This document shows, one piece after another, positions 58,701-64,000 of a stretch of 64,000 nt of DNA; position 1 is the stretch's first letter; every line of letters begins with the position of its first letter. The stretch comes from Siphonodentalium dalli (lineage: Eukaryota > Mollusca > Scaphopoda > Gadilida > Siphonodentaliidae). Below the pieces are notes generated by a model. It made no database searches, was not told the DNA's origin, and saw only the letters and a program-made list of their open reading frames with translations. Location of the stretch: the NCBI GenBank assembly GCA_032622095.1, contig CP136065.1, positions 214,312,151 to 214,376,150 of the forward strand, read 5' to 3'. The position numbers and the translations under genes are program-made.

Positions 58701-59570
58701 CAATACGACGACGACGACCAACTGGTCAAACTACACACACGTACCAAGTTTCGTCCAGATCGGTCGAGAATCGTAGATTTGTATCAATGACATACAGACA
58801 GACAGACAGACATACAGACAGACAGACAGAGGTCTTCAAAATATATATGAGAGTAGCCGATGAGCCCGACGTTGTCCGAGATCTCGTCTGCGCATGCGCG
58901 AAGCTGGCGTCGCACGGGCTCGGCGACCCGATAAAATTCGTAACCGGGGCAAGATACATTCACATAGCAAATTTCAAGTCGATAGCTCCACCCGTTTCCG
59001 CATGCGCGAAGCGGGCGTCGCACGGGCTCGCCAATACGACAACGACGACCGCCTGGTCAAACTACACACACATACCAAGTTTCGTCCCGATCGGTCGAGA
59101 ATCGTAGATTTGTATCAATGACATACAGACAGACAGACATACAGACAGACAGAGGTCTTCAAAATATATATGAGAGTAGCCGATGAGCCCGACGTTGTCC
59201 GAGATCTCGTCTGCGCATGCGCGAAGCTGGCGTCGCACGGGCTCGGCGACCCGATAAAATTCGTATCCGGGGCAAGATACATTCCCATAGCAAATTTCAA
59301 GTCGATAGCTCCACCCGTTTCTAAGATCTCGTCTGCGCACGCGCGAAGCGGGCGTCGCACGGGCTCGCCAATACGACAACGACGACCGCCTGGTCAAACT
59401 ACACACAGGTACCAAGTTTCGTCCCGATCGGTCGAGAATCGTAGATTTGTATCAATGACATACAGACAGACAGACAGACAGACATACAGACAGACAGACA
59501 GAGGTCTTCAAAATATATATGAGACTAGCCGATGAGCCCGACGTTGTCCGGGCTATTCAAAAACATTCGT
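52760..59570 (-). mobile_element. Array segment B, minus orientation
   Basis: The longest run of one orientation. Many monomers here have CTAC where CTAG is expected (plus-strand GAGAGTAGCCG). It contains a higher-order duplication with an offset of about 2,472 bp: the CAAAAACATTCGTATCCGGG landmark at 54391 and 56863, and again at 55463 and 57934. Confidence 0.85.
55008..55251 (-). repeat. Representative pair of 122-bp cores with NRF-1-type sites
   Basis: Two adjacent cores whose landmark CATGCGCGAAGCTGGCG recurs at exactly 122 bp (55008 and 55130). Each holds the 10-bp palindrome GCGCATGCGC inside TGCGCATGCGCG, which fits the NRF-1 consensus YGCGCAYGCGCR, and a GAGATCTC palindrome 5 nt away on the side of the TTTCCGAG block. 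Confidence 0.85.
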
Positions 59571-60563
59571 ATCTTGCCCCGGATAAGAATTTTATCGACT
59601 TGAAATTTGGTATGTGAATGTATCTTGGCCCGGATACGAATGTTTTTGAAAAGCCCGGACAACGTCGGGCTCATCGGCTAGTCTCATATATATTTTGAAG
59701 ACCTCTGTCTGTCTGTCTGTCTGTTTGTTTGTATGTTTGTCATTAATACAAATCTACGATTCTCGACCGATCGGGACGAAACTTGGTACGTGTGTGTAGT
59801 TTGACCAGGCGGTGGACGTTGTCGTATTCGCGAGCCCGTGCGGCACCCGCTTCGCGCATGCGCAGACGAAATCTCGGAAACGGGTGGAGCTATCGACTTG
59901 AAATTTCCTATGTGAATGTATCTTGCCCCGGATACGAATTTTATCGAGTCGCCGAGTCCGTGCGACGCCAGCTTCGTACATGCGCAGACGAGATCTAGGA
60001 AACGGGTGGAGCTATCGACTTGAAATTTGGTTTGTGAACGTATCTTGCACCGGATACGAATTTGATCGGGTCAACGAGCCCGTGCGACGCCAGCTTCACG
60101 CATGCGCAGACGAGATCTCGGAAACGGGTTGAGCTATCGACTTGAAATTTGGTATGTGAATGTATCTTGCCCCGGATACGAATTTTATCGGGTCGCCGAG
60201 CCCGTGCGACGTCAGCTTCGCGCATGCGCAGACCAGATCTTGGAAACGGGTGGGGCTATCGACTTTAAATTTGGTTTTTGAATAGCCCGGACAACGTCGG
60301 GCTCATCGGCTAGTCTCATATATATTTTGAAGACCTCTGTCTGTATGTCTGTCTGTCTGTCTGTATGTCATTGATACAAATCTACGATTCTCGACCGATC
60401 GGGACGAAACTTGGTATGTGTGTGTAGTTTGACCAGGCAGTCGTCGTTGTCGTATTGACGAGCCCGTGAGGCGCCCATGCAATGATATCTCGGAAACGGG
60501 TGGAGCCATCGACTTGAAATTTGCTATGTGAATGTATCTTGCCCCGGATACGAATTTTATCGT
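59571..60563 (+). mobile_element. Array segment C, plus orientation
   Basis: It has the same left junction (CATTCGTATCTTGCCCCGGA) as 63264 and the same right junction (GAATTTTATCG|TCGATAGC) as 52759. It contains one complete CTAG|TCTC monomer boundary near 60312. Confidence 0.85.
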
Positions 60564-63263
60564 CGATAGCTATTCAAAAACAAAATTTCAAGTCGATAGC
60601 TCCACCCGTTTCCGATATCTCGTCTGCTCATGCGCGAAGCTGGCGTCGCACGGGCACCGCGACCCGATAAATTCGTTTCCGGGGCAAGATACATTCACAT
60701 AGCAAATTTCAAGTTGATAGCTCCACCCGTTTCCGAGATCTCGTCTGCGCATGCTCGTAGCGGGCGCCGCACGGGCTCGCCAATACGACAACGACGACCG
60801 CCTGGTCAAACTACACACAGGTACCAAGTTTCCTCCCGATCGGTCGAGAATCGTAGATTTGTATCAATGACATACAGACAGACAGACATACATACAGACA
60901 GACAGAGGTCTTCAAAATATATATGAGAGTAGCCGATGAGCCCGACGTTGTCCGGGCTATTCAAAAAACATTCGTATCCGGGCCAAGATACATTCACATA
61001 CCAAATTTCAAGTCGATAGCTCCACACGTTTCCGAGATCTCGTCAACGCATGCGCTAAGCTGGTGACGCACGGGCTCGGCAACCCGATAAAATTCTTAAC
61101 CGGGGCAAGATACATTCACATAGCAAATTTCAAGTCGATAGCTCCACCCGTTTCCGATATCTCATCTGCGCATGCGCGAAGCTTCCGTCGCACGGGCTCG
61201 GCGACCCGATAAAATTCATATCCGGGGCAAGATACATTCACATAGCAAATTTCAAGTCGATAGCTCCTCCTATTTCCGAGATCTCGTCTGCGCATGCGCG
61301 AAGCTGGCGTCGCACGGGCTCGGCGACCCGATAAAATTCGTATCCGGGGCAAGATACATTCACATAGCAAATTTCAAGTCGATGGCTCCACCCGTTTCCG
61401 AGAATTCGTCTGCGCATGCGCGAAGCGGGCGCCGCACGGGCTCGCCAATACGACAACGTCGACCGCCTGGTCAAACTACATGCGTACCAAGTTTTGTCCC
61501 AATCGGTCGAGAATCGTAGATTTGTATCAATGACATACAGACAGACAGACAGACATACAGACAGACAGAGGTCTTCAAAATATATATGAGAGTAGCCGAT
61601 GATCCCGACGTTGTCCGGGCTATTCAAAAACATTCGTATCCGGGCCAAGATACATTCACAAACCAAATTTCAAGTCGATAGCTCCCCGTTTCCGATATCT
61701 CGTCTACGAATGCGCTAAGCTGGCGTCGCACGGGCTCGGCGACCCGATAAAATTCTTAACCGGGGCAAGATACATTCACATAGCAAATTTCAAGTCGATA
61801 GCTCCACCCGTTTCCGAGATCTCGTCTGGCATGCGCGAAGCTGGCGTCGCACGGGCTCGGCGACCCAAAATTCGTATACGGGGCAAGATACATTAACATA
61901 GCAAATTTCAAGTCGATAGCTCCACCCGTTTCCGAGATCTCGTCTGCGTATGCGCTGCACGGGCGTCGTGTGGGCTCGCCAATACGACAAGGACGACCGC
62001 CTGGTCAAACTACACACACGTACCAAGTTTCGTCCCGATCGGTCGAGAATCGTAGATTTGTATCAATGACATACATACATACATCCATACAGACAGAGGT
62101 CTTCGAAATATATAAGAGACTAGCCGATGCGCCCGACGTTGTCCGGGCTATTCAAAAACCAAATTTCAAGTCGATAGCTATTCAAAAACAAAATTTCAAG
62201 TCGATAGCTCCACCCGTTTCCGAGATCTCGTCTGCGCATGCGCGAAGCTGGCGTCGCACGGGCTCGGCGACCCGATAAAATTCATATCCGGGGCAAGATA
62301 CATTCACATAGCAAATTTCAAGTCGATGGCTCCACCCGTTTCCGAGAATTCGTCTGCGCATGCGCGAAGCGGGCGCCGCACGGGCTCGCCAATACGACGA
62401 CGACGACCGCCTGGTCAAACTACACACACGTACCAAGTTTCGTCCAGATCGGTCGAGAATCGTAGATTTGTATCAATGACATACAGACAGACAGACAGAC
62501 ATACAGACAGACAGACAGAGGTCTTCAAAATATATATGAGAGTAGCCGATGAGCCCGACGTTGTCCGAGATCTCGTCTGCGCATGCGCGAAGCTGGCGTC
62601 GCACGGGGTCGGCGACCCGATAAAATTCGTAACCGGGGCAAGATACATTCACATAGCAAATTTCAAGTCGATAGCTCCACCCGTTTCCGCATGCGCGAAG
62701 CGGGCGTCGCACGGGCTCGCCAATACGACAACGACGACCGCCTGGTCAAACTACACACACATACCAAGTTTCGTCCCGATCGGTCGAGAATCGTAGATTT
62801 GTATCAATGACATACAGACAGACAGACAGACATACAGACAGACAGAGGTCTTCAAAATATATATGAGAGTAGCCGATGAGCCCGACGTTGTCCGAGATCT
62901 CGTCTGCACATGCGCGAAGCTGACGTCGCACGGGCTCGGCGACCCGATAAAATTCGTATCCGGGGCAAGATACATTCCCATAGCAAATTTCAAGTCGATA
63001 GCTCCACCCGTTTCCAAGATCTCGTCTGCGCATGCGCGAAGCGGGCGTCGCACGGGCTCGCCAATACGACAACGACGACCGCCTGGTCAAACTACACACA
63101 GGTACCAAGTTTCGTCCCGATCGGTCGAGAATCGTAGATTTGTATCAATGACATACAGACAGACAGACAGACATACATACAGACAGACAGACAGAGGTCT
63201 TCAAAATATATATGAGACTAGCCGATGAGCCCGACGTTGTCCGGGCTATTCAAAAACATTCGT
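60564..63263 (-). mobile_element. Array segment D, minus orientation
   Basis: A shorter version of segment B. Landmarks are offset from segment B by about 3,692 bp (57934 and 61626), matching the spacing of the two left-type junctions (59571 and 63264), so C plus D forms a higher-order unit of about 3.69 kb. Confidence 0.85.
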
Positions 63264-64000
63264 ATCTTGCCCCGGATACGAATTTTATCGACTTGAAATT
63301 TGGTATGTGAATGTATCTTGGCCCGGATACGAATGTTTTTGAATAGCCCGGACAACGTCGGGCTCATCGGCTAGTCTCATATATATTTTGAAGACCTCTG
63401 TCTGTCTGTCTGTTTGTTTGTATGTTTGTCATTAATACAAATATACGATTCTCGACCGATCGGGACGAAACTTGGTACGTGTGTGTAGTTTGACAAGGCG
63501 GTGGACGTTGTCGTATTCGCGAGCCCGTGCGGCACCCGCTTCGCGCATGCGCAGACGAGATCTCGGAAACGGGTGGAGCTATCGACTTGAAATTTCCTAT
63601 GTGAATGTATCTTGCCCCGGATACGAATTTTATCGGGTCGCCGAGCCCATGCGACGCCAGCTTCGCGCATGCGCAGACGAGATCTCGGAAACGGGTGGAG
63701 CTATCGACTTGAAATTTGGTTTGTGAACGTATCTTGCCCCGGATACGAATTTGATCGGGTCACCGAGCCCGTGCGACGCCAGCTTCACGCATGCGCAGAC
63801 GAGATCTCGGAAACGGGTTGAGCTATCGACTTGAAATTTGGTATGTGAATGTATCTTGGCCCGGATACGAATGTTATCGGGTCGCCGAGCCCGTCCGACG
63901 TCAGCTTCGCGCATGCGCAGACCAGATCTCGGAAACGGGTGGGGCTATCGACTTTAAATTTGGTTTTTGAATAGCCCGGACAACGTCGGGCTCATCGGCT
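63264..64000 (+). mobile_element. Array segment E, plus orientation, incomplete
   Basis: It repeats the start of segment C (same junction, same CTGT/TTTGTTTGTATG stretch and core variants) and ends inside the TCATCGGCT terminus at the window edge. Confidence 0.85.

Larger units (their letters stand above)
50731..64000. mobile_element. Array of Helitron-like non-autonomous elements (HINE/pearl-like), runs off the window
   Basis: Monomers of about 0.5-0.7 kb start TCTCATATATATTTTGAAG, followed by a (CTGT)n stretch, a block with GACCGATCGGGACGAAACTT and a variable number of 122-bp cores. They end with the hairpin GCCCGGACAACGTCGGGC, 7 nt (TCATCGG) and CTAG. The junction between monomers is CTAG|TC, and the left edge of the array is A|TC. 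TC start, hairpin, CTRR end and A/T target are Helitron hallmarks; the tandem core plus tetranucleotide stretch is the architecture described for HINE, DINE-1 and bivalve pearl elements. Orientation switches at about 52759, 59571, 60563 and 63264. No Rep/helicase is encoded. The dozens of 60-160-aa ORFs (CLSVCLSVC and REAGVARARRP types) are repeat shadows. Confidence 0.8.

Noticed and set aside
50675-63914. Dozens of ORFs of 60-160 aa on both strands (CLSVCLSVC, REAGVARARRPDK and similar)
   Set aside because: All are shadows of the 122-bp cores and the CTGT stretch of the Helitron-like array; they recur in every frame and orientation with no start or splice logic.
50731-64000. Hammerhead ribozyme in the CCGATGAGCCCGACG hairpin and CGAAAC motif
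   Set aside because: The core would need CTGANGA and a GAAA directly after stem II; the sequence has CCGATGA and no GAAA in the right place. A Helitron end hairpin explains it better.

Overview
The window is eukaryotic. It has long introns with canonical splice sites, relics of non-LTR retrotransposons, an LTR retrotransposon, Helitron-like arrays and many satellites, and no operon-like gene packing. Three things suggest a marine lophotrochozoan, most likely a mollusc: a C-type lectin ending in a membrane-anchor module I associate with molluscan genomes, pearl/HINE-like elements built from tandem cores plus a (CTGT)n stretch, and LINE relics with a GDE(F/Y)H zinc-finger tail. This is inference; no species-diagnostic gene is present.

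Host genes. The main gene runs on the minus strand from about 49.0 kb to 15.1 kb. Four exons fit together in phase: 44808-44970 and 26608-26855 form one complete C-type lectin-like domain, 16106-17114 encodes a Thr/Ala-rich mucin-like stalk, and 15112-15410 encodes a transmembrane segment and short tail. A possible signal-peptide exon lies at 48950-49037. The stalk exon carries one extra base that breaks its frame. A second, weaker minus-strand candidate (exons 4759-4795 and 1285-1406) would encode a small secreted peptide; its first exon has a decayed duplicate at about 4.25 kb.

Mobile DNA fills the introns. The 18-kb intron holds a young 5.85-kb LTR retrotransposon (35625-41471, LTRs of 649 bp with five differences) that lies antisense to the lectin. 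Its main ORF joins Gag and protease directly to the integrase C-terminus, with no reverse transcriptase, RNase H or integrase core, and a separate 3' ORF carries PPxY motifs. The 9.5-kb intron holds an 8.2-kb block with 164-bp satellite arrays in opposite orientations. Further left, 8.7-12.2 kb is a transposon with about 1-kb inverted arms and a truncated DWGW/CxC protein. LINE relics lie at 4.0, 22.7-23.5, 33.1, 42.4-43.2 and 44.6 kb.

The right end (50731-64000) is a large array of Helitron-like non-autonomous elements in alternating orientation. Monomers join as CTAG|TC, each with a 3' hairpin, a (CTGT)n stretch and 122-bp core repeats. Each core carries a consensus match for the NRF-1/EWG-type factor. 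The array has higher-order structure of about 2.47 and 3.69 kb and runs off the window.

All calls were made by reading the sequence; no alignment, search or transcript evidence was available.
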